A stretch of 64,000 bases of DNA from Persicaria tinctoria (taxonomy: Eukaryota; Streptophyta; Magnoliopsida; Caryophyllales; Polygonaceae): contig JBANSL010000005.1 of NCBI GenBank assembly GCA_037127255.1, positions 2,914,001 to 2,978,000 on the forward strand. The letters are read 5' to 3'. The notes under the pieces were generated by a model. It did no database searches and was not told the DNA's origin. It saw nothing but the letters and a program-made list of their open reading frames with translations. Of the stretch, positions 23,870 to 34,888 are shown in pieces (position 1 is the stretch's first letter; each line of letters opens with the position of its first letter). The position numbers were made by a program, and so were the translations under genes.

Positions 23870-24560
23870 TAATAATTAAACCTAGACCAAAAAAAGAGTA
23901 ATAATTAAATAATAGTATAATACATAAAACTTATGTGGAGGCAAAAATTGTTGTCTAGTCGATCTCTAACAGAGTAACAGACTTGTTCACAGCTGTCATA
24001 TAGGGTTCCGCTTTTCCAGTAACGTTACAAAAATGAACCCCAAACCAAACCCTCAAATTGATTTCATTCTTTACAATTACACATATTTAATTAACACCAA
24101 CCGATGATTCCATCAACAACAAAAATATCTATTTCTATATAAAACTTCTTCATTTTTATTTTATTTTTTTTGTCTTGGCTAGTGAAGTTCGATCGGACGA
24201 CTAAGGCTCTTTTAAATCTAGTATATCTGAATTGGCTGGTTGATGACTTTTAAAAATATTTTTTTAATAACTTGGTTTTTTTCAAATAAAGATTTAAATA
24301 TATATGAAATATAATCCGAAACACTTAAATTTTGTTTCCAACGTTTAATGAAATCTATATCTATATAAACTCTTAATTTAGAAGAGTTTAAGATGATGGG
24401 TCAATTTTAGAGGCATGTTAGGAGTTTTAACCAAACATATTTTTTTTCCTATTTTTTTTATTTTCTTTAATTCTCATTTTTTCTTCTTTTTCCTTTAATT
24501 CTCTTTTTTCTTTAATTTTACTAACCATTGGGTTTAATTCAAAACATTGAATTCAATCTA
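23870..24560. other. AT-rich intergenic DNA, nothing recognised
   Basis: No ORF, RNA gene or repeat with defined ends is seen. The last 45 bases resemble the sequence just right of the following MULE (AACCATTGGG, AAAACATTGAAT), so a short direct duplication flanks that element. Confidence 0.4.
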
Positions 24561-24716
24561 ATATAACTAGAGAAAATTTGCCCAACTGGCCTATTTTTTG
24601 GGCCTAAATGAGGGAGTGTCTCCCACCCTAGTCAAATTAGGGTTTTGTCCACCTAAAATTTTCTGGACAAATTTACCCCCCTAATCTCACATATCCCTTG
24701 CCGTTTCAGCACCACA

Positions 24717-25253
24717 GTGCCCCCTCCCATCGAAATCTCTCAGATCTCTCTATCTTCCTCTGCCGGCTCTCGATCTCCCTCAATCTCTTCCTTGATCTCT
24801 CGCTCTGCCGACCGGAGACGCCTCCACGACGGCGGAGGGTGCAACTGGCGACGATCGAGGACGGAGGGTGCAAATGCCATGGCCGAGCAGATCGAGGACA
24901 GAGATCTGAGATCTCAACCTCCTCCTCCAGTTCGTCGTCGTCGATCTGGATCTGAAATTCATTCCTCTGATTCGCCTCCTCCGCAACAGACGACGACGGT
25001 GAAGGAGTCGACGACGGTGGTGGTGGAGGAAGATGGCGACATACAAAGGTGCATCCAACTTCAGGCGTTCTGGTACATAGGTGACATACAAAGGCCGCTC
25101 TACTTCCAGTCCTTCAATCTCTCGATCTCCAAATCCACTGCGCGGCGATTGATAGGGCGGCCATGGCTCTGCGTTGCCTTCAATCTCTCGTTCTCCAAAT
25201 CCACTGCACGCGAATCGATAGGGCGGCTAGGGCCATGGCGGCGAAGCCCCTAG
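24717..25253 (+). CDS. Uncharacterised ORF within the MULE, probably captured sequence
   Basis: 178 codons, rich in Ser, Arg and Pro, without transmembrane segments or a known motif. The inner part from MAEQIEDRDLRSQPPPP looks like the start of a real protein (a second ATG at 24878), followed by a poly-Thr/Val/Glu stretch. Two later pieces repeat each other (FNLSISKSTAR and FNLSFSKSTAR). Function unknown. The ORF may not be translated. Its GC content stands out against the AT-rich flanks, which fits transduplicated host exons. Confidence 0.3.
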   Translation: MPPPIEISQISLSSSAGSRSPSISSLISRSADRRRLHDGGGCNWRRSRTEGANAMAEQIEDRDLRSQPPPPVRRRRSGSEIHSSDSPPPQQTTTVKESTTVVVEEDGDIQRCIQLQAFWYIGDIQRPLYFQSFNLSISKSTARRLIGRPWLCVAFNLSFSKSTARESIGRLGPWRRSP

Positions 25254-25884
25254 TATGCACTCCACCGCCAGTCACAATTTGATGAGGCCACCAGCAACAG
25301 GAAGGCGAAGACGGTGATTTTGAGTTCGATCTCTAGGACAAAGAGGACGATTTTGAGTTCGATCTCTGGGATTTGCTTTTGGTAGGCGAGATCGAGCCGT
25401 GACAGTCACAATTTGATGAGGAGGTCGAGCCGCAACTGCCACAGTTTGATGAAGACGACTGTCACAGTTCGATCGAACTCGTTTCAGCAGATCCAGTCTC
25501 CCCAAGCCGCCAAGCGTTCTCTGCGTTTCAGCAGATCCTTCTCCCCAAGCGTTCTCTGCATCTGCGGTGCTCTTCTGCTTCAGTTGATGCTGCAATCCAT
25601 AGTCTCTCAATGAGTTGCTGAAATTGGTGGAACATTGGCACCTACCGAACGGACTAGCAAAAGGAGGTACATCCCCTGCTTTCTTATTACTGTGCTGAAA
25701 TTGATGGATGATGGAGAAGATGAATTCTAGTTGAGTCAATTTATTCATGAAATTTTATTAACAGAAGCATGACCTCGATCTCTTTAAATGCTAGCTATAT
25801 AACTTTCTAGTGATTGCCGATATATCTACCTATTAGAATTTGCTGAAATTGCTGTTGTTGAACTTGCTTTAAATCTCCTTTAAA

Positions 25885-25952
25885 AGCCTCTTAGCTCAAT
25901 GGTAGAGCGATGTGCTATGCGCAAATACGTGGGTTCGAATCCTGCATAGGCT
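25885..25952 (+). tRNA. tRNA-like sequence (pseudo-tRNA or SINE head) inside the MULE
   Basis: 68 nt with a 7-bp acceptor stem (AGCCTCT against ATAGGCT, one mismatch), a D-arm GCTC/GAGC with box A TAGCTCAATGGTAGAGC, and a T-arm with box B GGGTTCGAATCCT. The anticodon arm is imperfect; the loop would read CTATGCG, so a functional anticodon is doubtful. It is shorter than a normal tRNA. Most likely it is a decayed tRNA or tRNA-derived SINE head carried by the element. Confidence 0.45.
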
Positions 25953-26464
25953 AAATTTTATATCCCGTAACACGATTTCAACAACAATTTCAGCATCAAC
26001 AACGGTGCTGAAATCGGGGTTTCAACATCAATAACGTTGCTGAAATCGGGGTTTCAGCAACTCCGGTTTCGGCAACGTGAAAAAAAAAAACAGTATTGCA
26101 AAAAGAAAAAAAACTGCTGAAACAGAGGGGGAACAGGTGTTTCAGCAACCCATGAAACGTGGAAAAAACAAGGTAAGATGGAGGAAAAAAAACCTCAATT
26201 TCAGCAATTTCGGTTTCAGTAATTTCGGCATCGTGGAAAAAAAGAACTCAATTTCAGCAACTTCGGTTTCAGCAGTTTCTGCAAGGCGGAAAAAAAAAAA
26301 AAAAAAACTAAATTTCGTGGAAATTTTTTTTTTTTTGCTGAAAACAAAAATTTCAGCATGATGAAAAATTTGGTGGACAAATCCCAAATATGGAGAGGGG
26401 GGGATCCTGATTCCTAATATAGGCTAATTTGGTGGCCTGTATGGAAATTGCCCCTTATAACTAT

Positions 26465-27837
26465 TGGGATTAACTCAAATTTATTTACTAACTATTGGGC
26501 TTAATCCAAAACATTGAATATTACTATTGATTATGACACATCACATTTAAACAAAAAAATAATGATATTGATATTATTATTACTGAGTAATTTAAAATAT
26601 CTATATTTATGTATTATAGTTTACATAAGATTTTTAAAAAATAATTTTCTGAGATAATTATAAGATACATTTGTTATAAAGTTATTATTATTATTTTTAT
26701 CTTAACATTTATTAATATTTTATAATATTGATATATATAATATTTTAGTTTTTAAAAAAATGCGCCACGGCGCGGGGATTTTACTAGTTCGTTTTTAATT
26801 AAAGCTCAAAACGCGCGTACTGTTAAAAATTATACCAAATGCGGAGTTATTTCTTAATAGGGTTGGCGTTACCACTAATTAATACTAGTAATTTATATAT
26901 ATAGCAAATTAAAATAAGTGTTGCAATTTATTTATGTTGAAAACTCAATAAATACTTAGTATGTTGTATCAGGATATCTCTGAGTCCCATCGATAGACGT
27001 ACTTCTGATATATGATGTAGTAGTTAAAAGTGCAGATAAACTGGAATGGAGCGTTTATTATCACAACCCTTTTTCGTTGCCGAAGTATTTACAGGGTCTC
27101 CGGGAAAATATGTTGGTTTAGCAGAAACAATTTTACTGTTTCTAAAAAAACACTTGTTACTGTTAAATGCATCAAATTAAATCACAATCACCATTGGATT
27201 CTTAGTATGAATCAACAATATAAGATTGCACTATTGAACATTATGAAGCGATATATATATTAAACTATTAAACCCGTTCGATCTGACATTGCATATATTC
27301 ATCTCTATATATACGATTAAGAGGCCAGGACTAGCAACACGAAATGACAATGTCTGCAATGTGCGTGACATAGCGTTATATAACACGACAAACTAGCAAC
27401 GATCCCAACTATAACACGAGTATATATACGTAAGATTGTGAGAACGTTTAATATATCACATTTAACGACGACCCCCCATTGTCATGGGGAGTGAAGTACA
27501 TGTATAAGATTGCGTTAATGATCGAGTTTCCAAACTACATTAGCAACCAACAACATCAAGCGCAACTAGTTTACCGTGTAACGAACCACCGACAAAACCC
27601 TAACGATCATTTAAACGATAAATTGGCGCGGAATCAAATATTTGTTAATGATAAATATTCAAATTTCTTATATATAACCAGTTAGAATTTAATTTCAGTT
27701 ATTATTATCACCATAATTTTTTTTCTTAATTACCAAATATTATTAACTCCAATTCTTCAAACTTTCTTCTTCCTGCAAGAGATCGATATATCAATAAAAC
27801 ATATATAATCAGTCCATTAATCATTTTATAAATTATA
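26465..27837. other. AT-rich intergenic DNA, nothing recognised
   Basis: Only short chance ORFs are present. There is no conserved motif, RNA gene or transposon end apart from the short flank resembling the left side of the MULE (26464-26520). Confidence 0.5.
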
Positions 27838-28074
27838 CTCCCTCCGTTTCCTTTTAATTGACTTTTTACTATTCATGTACGTTTTTTAAGGTGTGAAAAA
27901 CTATATGAAATAATAATATTTTTAAATATTTTTTTCGACAATCTCATACTTATTGATGATAAGTATAATATTATTAAAAAAATATTTTTAAAATATTAAT
28001 ATTTAATATAGTTTTTATCGTTATAAAACTACGTGCATGACTTGAAAAAGTCATTTAAAAGGAAACGGAGGGAG
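27838..28074. mobile_element. Stowaway MITE downstream of the RRM-like gene
   Basis: Near-perfect ends: CTCCCTCCGTTTCCTTTTAA and its inverted copy TTAAAAGGAAACGGAGGGAG, flanked by TA on both sides. It lies about 365 bp beyond the stop codon of the RRM-like gene. Confidence 0.9.
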
Positions 28075-28438
28075 TATATGCCCTCTACCGGCCGTTGACA
28101 GGTTGATTTATTTCTTATTATATTTATTTCTTCCCTTTTTTAGACAATTAATCAGTTAAACTGAAGTTAATTCAAACACTAATTCAGATTCATTTAATTT
28201 ACTGACAAATCCGCCCCAAATTTCTACAGCCATGGCGGAGCACTGATTACACAACACACATATGCAGGAAATCAAACCACACATCCTACAAGTTAAGACC
28301 CCGAATTCGACACACCGCGACGACAACAACATATATATAGATCGATTCACACATTCTAGATTTATAACAAAGGTTATTTGATCAATTCCATCACGTACTG
28401 ATTGATCCATCCATCCATCAGCCGACCCATTTAATCAA

Positions 28439-29348
28439 TCAGCGGCGTTCATACTTGCGAGCCCAGATATGCTTGCCATTGATCTGAAACTTGGCGAGGT
28501 AATGGCCGTTGAGGATCCGATCCATGTGCCCTAGGGACCCCACCACCATCTTGGCGAACAGCGTCTGCGTCTCGGGATCCCTCATCCCCATCTTGAGCGA
28601 CTCGATGCAATCGAACCCGAACCTCGACGTGTAGAGGTGGATCACCTCGGCTTCGTTGACCGGGAACCCCTGCGAGAACGTCAAGAAGACGGTCCGCTCG
28701 TCCTTCGGCGCCTGCTGCCGGAACTGCCACCCCCAAATCCCGGCCAGCGGGATCCGGCAGCTCATCGGCCTGCTCACCAGCTCCGTCGTCCCGAAGCTCT
28801 TGTGCCTCAAGGACCCCACCACGATCGCCCCGTCGGAGTTCGTGAAGCGCTCGACGGCGCTCGGTGCTAGGGCTTGCAAAACGACGTCGCTGTAGACCCA
28901 AGGGCACACGTTCTTGAAGATCGATTTGATGCTGTAGATCGCCGTGTACTTGTTCTCGGTGAAATTTGCCAGGGAGATCTCCGCATTCACAATCCTGTAA
29001 ATAATTTCAGTGAGGTTTCATTCCAAAACCAATTAATTGAATTAAAATGGGATATATAGAGTACCGGGCGGTGAGAGGGAGGAGGCCGGAGGAGGAGATG
29101 GGGATGCGGGACTGGAGACAGTTGAGGGAGAGAACGGCCTCATCGGCCATGGCGTCGACGATGCTGTTGGGCTGCTGGGAGAGGGAGGAGGAGAGGGAGA
29201 CGTAGTCGACATCCTCGAGCCAGGACCAGACGGAGAGGACGAGGAGGGACTCGGCGGGGTCGCGGCGGAGGTTGAAGAGGAGGCGGGCGAGGGTGTGGCG
29301 GTTGGTGGTGTGGTTGCGGTGGAGCTCGGCGAGGGTGATGGAAGCCAT
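28439..29348 (-). CDS. Plant-specific protein with C-terminal RRM-like domain
   Basis: Two exons on the minus strand: 29348-29065 and 28994-28439, with a 70-bp GT-AG intron, giving 279 residues. The N-terminal half (MASITLAELHRNH, LLFNLRRDP, LLVLSVWSWLE) is a helical region. I recall this arrangement from a widespread but poorly characterised angiosperm family. The C-terminal part (about 193-276: TVFLTFSQGFPVNEAEV, FAKMVVGSLGHMDRIL, INGKHIWARKYERR) follows a beta-alpha-beta plait pattern like an RNA-recognition motif. Classical aromatic RNP residues are weak, so RNA binding is only inferred. The coding part is distinctly GC-rich against AT-rich flanks. The start is the first ATG after a CT-rich leader, and a TATA box lies about 115 bp upstream of it. 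No break is seen, and it is probably expressed. Confidence 0.8.
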
Positions 29349-29384
29349 TGATTAATTAATTAATTAATTAATTAATTAATATCT
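29349..29384. repeat. (TTAA)n microsatellite in the leader of the RRM-like gene
   Basis: About eight units of TTAA/ATTA immediately upstream of the start codon, in what should be the 5' UTR. Confidence 0.8.
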
Positions 29385-29462
29385 GCAGCTTGAGAGGGGA
29401 GGAGAGGAGTGAGTGGAGTGGAGGGGGATTGAGTGTGGGGAGGTTGGTGTGAAGAGAGAGGG

Positions 29463-29470
29463 TTTTTATA
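29463..29470 (-). promoter_or_regulatory. TATA box of the RRM-like gene
   Basis: The minus strand reads CTATAAAAACC. It is followed downstream by a CT-rich leader (about 29390-29460, GA-rich on the plus strand) and then the start codon at 29348. Spacing fits transcription starting near 29430-29440. Confidence 0.7.
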
Positions 29471-29713
29471 GTACACCGTGGCATCGAGGGGAGGGGAGGG
29501 ACTAGGGAGTATTCATCCTTTTTACACTTTCTCTATTATATTGAATATATTTATTCTATGCTTTATCTAAATAAATTGTGAAAAGTCATCCAAGTTTAAA
29601 CTTTAAAATGTACTCCTTGTACGTAAACCCTAGGGCTAAAATATTTTTAAAAAAATGAATTTCATGTATTTTTTAAAATATTTTTTACTTTATTAAAATA
29701 CTAATACATCCTA

Positions 29714-29717
<4 letters not shown>

Positions 29718-29749
<32 letters not shown>
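29718..29749. repeat. (TA)n microsatellite
   Basis: Uninterrupted TA repeats upstream of the RRM-like gene. Confidence 0.8.
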
Positions 29750-29752
<3 letters not shown>

Positions 29753-29897
29753 TAAGAGATTAAATATCTATGACCATTTTGCCTTAAAACATTAGAAAAT
29801 ACACATAAAATATCATTTTTTTATACTTTAATCCTATGTTTATGAGGGTTTTTCGAACGGTTTAAATTACCTTTTTAATTAGATCATATCTTAGATA

Positions 29898-30128
29898 CTC
29901 CCTCCGTTCGGTCAAACATATCATTTACTATTCACCTACGCTTATTTAAGATTATATAGTATATAATATCAATCTTTTGATAATTTTTTTTAACAATTTC
30001 GTATTTATTAATAATAACTACGAAATTGTTAAAAAAAATTATAAAATAAAAAATATTTTATATAGTTTTAATCTCTTAACAAAGCATACATAAATAGTAA
30101 AACCACATATTTTACTGAACGGAGGGAG
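29898..30128. mobile_element. Stowaway MITE upstream of the RRM-like gene
   Basis: Starts CTCCCTCCGTTCGGTCAAAC after TA and ends ACTGAACGGAGGGAG. The right TA is mutated (CATA). The interior has an inverted pair around TTAATAATAACTACG. Confidence 0.85.
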
Positions 30129-31696
30129 CATAAACATAAAACATGTAAATCCGGTCTAACTGAACTAAAACAAAAAAAAAAATCAATTGGATTATTTGAA
30201 AAGCCTTGTATAAATTTTGTATGGGGTACAAATATTTGTCATAACTCATAAGGAGTTTATATATATCTCAAAACCCTTTAATTCTTATTTCACTTTCGCT
30301 TATATAAATTTTAAATAGTTTATAAATTATAAATTTTACAATCGAATTGTTAACACGCACACAATAGAGGGTACGTAGTACGAGGGGAGGATACACTTGG
30401 TGTATGCTGGTGTATCTTTTTTCCAAGTGTAATTTTTTTTAAAATTTATCCACTACTTTTAAAATTGTAAAAATTATCCCTAAAAATTTCCTTTAACACT
30501 CTATTATACTCATATTATAAAGAATAAACCCTAAAAATATCAATAGTCACTAATTATACCCTAAATTTTAAAGGATGAACCCTAGAAATATAAATTTTGG
30601 AAGAAAAAAAATTGATGTATCCATACACTTGGTGTATGTGTAGGCTTTTTCGGTACGAGGGGAGGGGAGGGGAGAAACTCATTTTCAGGCAACATGACGT
30701 GATAGGGATTATCCCCTTTAGCTGGCACCACACACGTGGCGTTTTCTTTCTGCACCTCTTTATTGCCTTTTTATTATTTTATATTGTCAAAGTCCCGGAA
30801 GTAAATCGTCGGGAGTCAAGGGCATTGTGTACATAAGTTTAGTTATCCATCAAGTTTATCTATATTGTTCATTTTCATAATTAAATAAATAAAATATGTG
30901 ATATTTCCCAACGTTAACTATAGTATATATATAACCATGCCATGTTGTTCAAATTATTATTATTTTCAGATTTAGATTTGGCCAACTTTAATTTTATCCC
31001 TATTTTGTGTATAATTCAATATTTATATCTATTTTTATCATTATTCAATTGTGAATGAAAAAAAGGTAAAATATTCAAGATATTTCTTATTGATTTATAG
31101 ATATTTTTAATCTATGTTTTAAATAAGTACATTGATTAAAAATCTCGACTTGTAAATTGTGGATCTTTAAATAAGAAAGTATAAACCCTTTTAAAAATAA
31201 CTAAGTTAGTGATAATTTATCTTGTTTTAAAATAAAATATTAATAATAAAATGAATTAATATTATGCAAGTAAATAAAATATTAATAAAAATTATAATAA
31301 AATAAGAAAGGCAGGTTTAATAAAGTAAAAAAAATATTATAATATTATTGAATTGTTTAAACCCTAACGTTAATCCTTAACATGAAGCATATATGGCGTA
31401 TCTTGCTCAGACCAATAAATAGAGTTGAGGTTATAGTGCGGGAGGAAAAGAAAACAACGGAGGGATCCGAATCGGACATGAAAAGTATTTAACCATATAT
31501 GGCGTTGAAATTTATGTTGCCGAATGAAATCCCGTCAAATTGGAAAAATAACTTCATATTAATATTAAAATTGTAAAATCTCAATCCTTAAATTTAAAAT
31601 AATACATTGGTTGATACTTAAATTATTTTAGTGTTTCTTTAATTTTTTTTAAGGATTTATAGATTATTATTAGGGTGGTCTTATCAATCTATCTAT
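30129..31696. other. AT-rich intergenic DNA with one possible small insertion
   Basis: No gene is seen. The word GTACGAGGGGAGG occurs at about 30377-30389 and again at about 30653-30665. Between them lies sequence whose two ends contain TACACTTGGTGTATG, so this may be a small insertion with a long target-site duplication. The class is unknown. The rest is featureless. Confidence 0.35.
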
Positions 31697-32155
31697 GAGC
31701 AACCCCAACAGCATCTCTAAAATAGAGAAAAGTGGAAAATTTGGAGAAAAATGAGTGTTTTTTGCCCCAACAGCTTTTGTATATCAATCTGCAAAATAGA
31801 GAAATTTGGAGAGAGGCTACATTTTTCTCTATATTTGCATCAAGACAAACTCACTCTAAACTTTAATTGCTTTGGGAGATAGAGGAAAAATTTAATGCTC
31901 CACCATCTCTTTTTTGGTAGTATTCACCATTTTTGGGAGAGAGAGTGGAAAACATTAGTTGTTTTGGGAGAGAGAGGGGGAAAACATTAATTGCTTTGGG
32001 AGAGAGGGAAGAAATTTGTATTTATTATATTATATAATTAATGTAGAAATCTGTATAATAGAGAAGTTGTTGGAATTTGAGGGTAAATTTTTTAGAGATT
32101 TTGATATTTTGATCTCTATTTTAGAGAATTTTTACAAAACTTGTTAGGCTTGCTC
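31697..32155. mobile_element. MITE of the GAGCAACCCCAACAG family
   Basis: Left end GAGCAACCCCAACAGCATC and inverted right end AACTTGTTAGGCTTGCTC. Internal CTCTAAAATAGAG motifs and three copies of TTTTGGGAGAGAGAG. Related to 22949-23352. Confidence 0.5.
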
Positions 32156-34591
32156 TAATATACTAAAACAAAGATATCAAGTCTCCTCTGGTGCAATTCG
32201 CATGTGTGTCATTTAACTCATTTTTTATCGTAGTTTGACTCGGGTTTTGTTGACATGTCAATTAATGACGATCCAATATATTTAAACTATGTTAGATAAT
32301 GACCTCGTCTATTTTATTCATCTGTCATCCTATGTGTCTATCTCATATCTCAAGTGGTTACAAAATCAATGATTTTATAATTAGTTATTTTATAAATATT
32401 GTACTTGAATTATTTTATCTTTAGTCATTAAGATTTCATTATTAATTATTTATTTATTGAAAAATAAAAATTTGTCATCAAAATATTTATATTAAGTCTT
32501 AACCTCATATATTAAGTTGTTACAAAATCTATTATTTTTTAGCACAATTAAAATTATTTTATTTTAAGTTATTTTGCATGATCTTTTTATACTTTAAACT
32601 AATTAATGATTTCTTGAAATTTTTTATTAAAAAATTATTAAAAATTCAAATAAACTACTTTAATATTCATAAAATTTAATAAAAATAATTTTAATATAAT
32701 TTATTAACAAAATGCACAAAAGTGCGGGTAATAAATTAATATTAGTTCTAATTATAAGTTGAACTTGCTCGAATCCTACTCTGAAGGATACATGCATGGA
32801 ACATTTGTGCTTGTTTTTTTCTTGAAATTGTGAAAATGATCCAAATAATTGAAATGTGTCAAACTGTTAACAAGATCAACAATTCAACATGGATATCTCC
32901 CTCAAAACAATTTAATTTTAATTGTCTTGAGAAAATTATTTCCCACTAGAGATTATTTTAATTTGTGCTGTTTACCGATTTTGAACTTAATTTTGAGCGA
33001 TCTCCTATCAAAAGAAATTTGAAAATAAATGTAATAATTACTATGATCAAATATATACTAATTAATTAAGTGGTCTTCCCATTTCATAATTTCTGATTTC
33101 ATACCAAATAAAAATAAATTAAAACAAATACAGTGTTCTTTTTAGTTTATTTCACAAATAATACAGATTAAGCAAACACAAAGCTATTTCCTGCAAGGAA
33201 TAGGTTGTGTAAACATACAAATGCAACGCAACCTGAAATTAAAATTGAGGAAACTTCCAAGAAATAACAGCATTTATTTCCTTTTTCCCTTGATATTACC
33301 TTGTTGGTATTTATCCGTTTTTTAAAAAGTGAATTAATTGCCAGGTGTACAAACTATCCGTTGCATTGTGCATAAGTTGCTTCAGTTTACAATGCAATGC
33401 ACACAAGGAGTGTAGTGTATGAGATGTAAATAAATTAAAAAAAGTCTCACGCTAGATGGTAAATAAAGTAAATTTAAGTCTAATATATAACTCGACGAGC
33501 ATCGCCAACAATTTTTCTAAAATAGAGAACATAACATGTACAATTCCAACGGTTACTCTATTATAATATTTCTTCATTTATTATACACTTCATAATTTAA
33601 TAAATAAAATTTAAATAATTCAATAGTCAATAGACAACAACTAATGAATAAATAGGTAGGCATGCATGAAAAGAGGTGAATAAATTTATTGTTTTCTAAA
33701 ATGAGAATCTTATCCTGTACCCTTAGGATAGAAAAACCGATAATTCAATTATTTTAATTTTATCCCTTTTAATATTATTTTTTTAGGATCAACGCTTTAT
33801 TTATTAGGGAATATATCTTTCCTAATTATTACATTTCATAGTTCATCTAGTATGACTGGTTGATGCTGGTAAGTTTTATATGCATGTATGTAAGCTTTGT
33901 CCAAGAAGATATATATGCATATTCTTTTTCTATTACAGACGGATTTTTCTCCACTTGACCATTATTTTCCATACATTTATTGTCAAGTGATGTGAAGACT
34001 GAAGAATATTTCATCAGTGCTAGTTTGTTACTTTGTTACGTGAATAGATGAAAGTACAATTTTTTCAAGAATATATATCCTATATCTCCAAACACTCGGA
34101 TATGAAAAGAGATGCTCTTAAAGTCATTTTTTGGTCCTGTAAAACTATTTTGTAACAATTTAGGTTACAATTGTTCTACAAGATTCAATAGTAATTTTTT
34201 GCAATTAATATATTACTTATATTTTTTCTTGTTGAAATAAGTTCGATTTGGCCAACTTGTTTTGAATGTAGATCTGTCAATCAGGTCATTCGGGTTGGAT
34301 CACTTAAGATTTCGGGTAAATAGATTTTAGGTAAAATGAGTCTTGGGTAGATCCGGGTTAACTCGAACCCGATTTTGACCCAGTTTCGTACGTATCAAAT
34401 CGGAGTAGTTTCAGATTTGTCAAATCTTTTACAAAAATAAAAATAAAAAATTGTATTTTGATAACTTTGCAATAACTTTAAAGCGCTAAGGTTAAAGGCG
34501 TAATTGGTAAGGTGTTTTTTTTAACCCTACATAGCTATACTTAATTATCAAAAGATGATCCTAAGTTCGAGCACTTGTAATTATATACTAA
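32156..34591. other. AT-rich intergenic DNA, nothing recognised
   Basis: Only short chance ORFs. Around 33496-33560 a fragment (GAGCATCGCCAACAATTTTTC, CTAAAATAGAGAA) resembles the GAGCAACCCC MITE ends. Near 34280-34400 there is a short GGGTT/AACCCG-rich remnant similar in style to the hAT MITEs. Confidence 0.4.
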
Positions 34592-34810
34592 CTCCAATCT
34601 AAAATATTTTATTTTTACTATTACTCGTGATTTTTAATATATAAAACTTAATACTCTATAAAATATCAGAGTTTTGATTGATTGTTTCAAATTTTTATAA
34701 CGATTTTTTAAATTTTTTATAAAAAATTATTATTCTATAGAGTTTTAATTTTTAGCCTTTTACAAAAACACGTTGAAAAATAAAAAAAAAATATTATCGA
34801 TTGGATGGAG
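34592..34810. mobile_element. Diverged Stowaway-like MITE
   Basis: Ends CTCCAATCTAAAATATTTT and GATTGGATGGAG followed by TA. The terminal motif is degraded relative to the other Stowaways here. Confidence 0.45.
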
Positions 34811-34888
34811 TAATATATATACAATACAAATAAATATAAAATATGGTTTAAAAAAGAAAGATTAAGTTTTTGTAATTATAAAACGTAA

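Larger units (their letters stand above)
24571..26455. mobile_element. Mutator-like element with degenerate ends carrying host-like sequence and a tRNA-like unit
   Basis: The left end reads AGAAAATTTGCCCAACTGGCC. The right end in reverse complement reads GGGGCAATTTCCATACAGGCC. They are imperfect inverted repeats in the style of MULE termini. An 8-bp duplication TATAACTA flanks it (24562-24569 and 26456-26463). The inside holds a GC-rich ORF of 178 codons (24717-25253), many copies of TTTCAGCAA/TTGCTGAAA (about 25490-26360) and a tRNA-like sequence. No transposase is seen, so it would be non-autonomous. Confidence 0.6.

Noticed and set aside
28449..28907. 152-codon overlapping ORF antisense-frame to the RRM-like gene, plus several plus-strand ORFs there
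   Set aside because: High GC content removes stop codons in all frames. Only the spliced RRM-like frame has family-like motifs and valid splice sites.
34500..34570. tRNA-like words (AAAGGCGTAATTGGTAAGGTG) near 34495
   Set aside because: No box B at proper spacing and no acceptor pairing.
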